Notes under the pieces: model-generated
What the model was told of the DNA's origin: nothing
Databases searched by the model: none
What the model saw: only the letters and a program-made list of their open reading frames with translations
In this document: in pieces, positions 5,180 to 6,397 of the stretch
Position numbering within the stretch: position 1 is the first letter of the stretch
Layout: every line of letters starts with the position of its first letter
Source: Chloroflexia bacterium
GTDB taxonomy: Bacteria > Chloroflexota > Chloroflexia > Thermomicrobiales > UBA6265
Direction of reading: 5' to 3'
NCBI GenBank assembly: GCA_013696525.1
Contig: JACCYK010000147.1
Span: forward strand, 1-6,397
Length of the DNA stretch: 6,397 nucleotides
Made by a program: the position numbers and the translations under genes

Positions 5180-6397
5180 GCGAGACACGGATCGAACGGG
5201 ACACGATGGGCGAGATGACGCTGCCGGCGGCCGCGCTCTACGGCGCCACGACCCAACGCGCGGTCGAGAATTTTCCGATCTCCGGCCAGCCGCTCCCGGC
5301 CGAGCTCGTCCACGCCATCGGTCTCACCAAGCTGGCCGCCGCCCGCGTCAACCAGGAGCTTGGCCTGCTCGCGCCCGATCTCGCCAATGCGATCGCGACG
5401 GCGGCGCAAGCGGTCGCCGCTGGCAAGCATGATGGCGAATTCCCGATCGATGTCTTCCAGACGGGATCCGGCACCTCGTCCAACATTAACGCGAACGAGG
5501 TGATGGCGACCCTGGCCTCACGCGCATTGGGCCGCCCGGTCCATCCGAATGACCACGTCAATCTCGGCCAATCATCGAACGATGTGATCCCCACCGCGCT
5601 CCATGTCGCCGCCGTGATCGCTATCGAGCAGGACCTGATCCCGGCCCTGCGCCACTTGCACGGCTGCCTGGCGACTAAGGCCGATGAGTTCGACGGCATC
5701 GTCAAGAGCGGCCGCACTCACTTGATGGACGCGGTGCCGATCCGGCTGGGCCAGGAATTCAGCGGCTACGCTCGGCAGATCGAACTTTCAATCGCCCGGA
5801 TGGAAGCCACCCTCCCCGGTTTGCGCGAGCTGGCGATCGGCGGCACCGCGCTCGGCACCGGGCTCAATACCCACGCCGAATTCGGCGCCCGCGTCGCTCG
5901 TGAGCTATCGGCCCTGACCGGCACCGCATTCACCGAGGCGATGAACCACTTCGAGGCCCAGGGGGCGCAAGATGCCTATGTCTTCGCCGCCGGCGCCCTG
6001 ACCGCGGTCGCCGCCGCCGAGATGAAGATCGCCAACGACATTCGGCTGATGGCCTCCGGGCCGCAAGCGGGTTTGGGTGAGTTGATCCTGCCCGCGATTC
6101 AACCGGGCAGCTCGATCATGCCCGGCAAGATCAACCCCGTCATCTGCGAAGCGGTCATCCAGGTCGCGGCCCAGGTGACCGGGAATAGCCAGGTGGTGGT
6201 CATTGGCGGCCAATGGGGTCAGCTCGATCTGAACACGATGCTGCCGGTGATGGCTCGCAACCTGCTCGAAAGCATCCGGTTGCTGGCCAATGTATCGCGG
6301 GTTTTCGTCGACAAATCGCTGGCCGGGGTCACGGCCAACGTCGCGGTGGCGGAAGGATACGTCGAGCGCTCGATCAGCATGGCGACCGCGCTCAACC
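5176..6397 (+). CDS. fumC: Class II fumarate hydratase (partial, cut by window end)
   Basis: It interconverts fumarate and L-malate in the TCA cycle as an iron-independent cytosolic homotetramer. 407 codons are visible; about 55-60 C-terminal residues are probably missing. RIERDTMGEM, QRAVENFPISG and FPIDVFQTGSGTSSN (89-103) are typical. HPNDHVNLGQSSND (123-136) and SGRTHLMDAVPIRLGQEFSG carry the catalytic His182. The superfamily signature is GSSIMPGKINP, with Ser312-Ser313, one of which (probably 313) is the catalytic base. The sequence strongly resembles actinobacterial FumC, for example the M. tuberculosis enzyme as I recall it, in the GTSSN, THLMDAVP and LESIRLLANVSR segments. Aspartase is less likely because GGTALGTGLNTH and PGKINP follow the fumarase pattern. 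The GTG start overlaps the proS stop (GTGA), with AGAGGA (5162-5167) 8 nt upstream inside proS, so translation is probably coupled. Confidence 0.94.
   Translation, partial: MSETRIERDTMGEMTLPAAALYGATTQRAVENFPISGQPLPAELVHAIGLTKLAAARVNQELGLLAPDLANAIATAAQAVAAGKHDGEFPIDVFQTGSGTSSNINANEVMATLASRALGRPVHPNDHVNLGQSSNDVIPTALHVAAVIAIEQDLIPALRHLHGCLATKADEFDGIVKSGRTHLMDAVPIRLGQEFSGYARQIELSIARMEATLPGLRELAIGGTALGTGLNTHAEFGARVARELSALTGTAFTEAMNHFEAQGAQDAYVFAAGALTAVAAAEMKIANDIRLMASGPQAGLGELILPAIQPGSSIMPGKINPVICEAVIQVAAQVTGNSQVVVIGGQWGQLDLNTMLPVMARNLLESIRLLANVSRVFVDKSLAGVTANVAVAEGYVERSISMATALN

Noticed and set aside
4232..5188. 318-codon minus-strand frame opposite proS
   Set aside because: It is fully antisense to proS, whose catalytic motifs are intact; the composition (Gly/Arg/Asp/Val-rich, no motifs) is that of a shadow frame.

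Overview
The window is a GC-rich bacterial chromosome fragment. The suggested source is a member of the Chloroflexota, most likely a Thermomicrobia-like lineage. This is inferred from high G+C, a small Tat-exported Cys-rich protein with an N-terminus (MDGTRFDVVAKAVANG...SRR) of a kind I associate with that group, and the style of the ProRS and fumarase. It is not proven from sequence alone.

Layout: (1) 1-203, non-coding apart from a possible gene tail, with an AT-rich, repeat-bearing leader. (2) 204-569 (+), a 121-aa Tat-exported protein whose mature part is two identically spaced six-cysteine (knottin-like) repeats. (3) 570-874, intergenic. (4) 875-1237 (+), a small VOC/glyoxalase-like protein. 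(5) 1325-1879 (-) and 1899-3011 (-), a two-gene operon running against the neighbours: an XRE-ImmA/IrrE-type regulator followed 19 nt later by a PIN-domain nuclease. The reading frame of the regulator continues upstream to an ATG at 3122 and is cut by one in-frame TGA inside the helix-turn-helix. Its HExxH zinc motif is also degraded to QEYGR. (6) 3123-3412, a divergent intergenic region with an AT-rich core and a possible leader structure. (7) 3413-5179 (+) proS and (8) 5176-end (+) class II fumarase (fumC), overlapping by 4 nt and cut by the window edge.

How they fit together: proS and fumC are housekeeping genes, probably co-transcribed and translationally coupled. The regulator/PIN pair looks like an inserted toxin-antitoxin-like or stress-regulator module. 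Its effector keeps its acidic active-site residues while its regulator has lost both peptidase histidines and, as read, an intact N-terminal DNA-binding domain. That mismatch, together with the double-knottin exported peptide, is the most interesting content. No tRNA, rRNA, CRISPR array or insertion sequence was seen.
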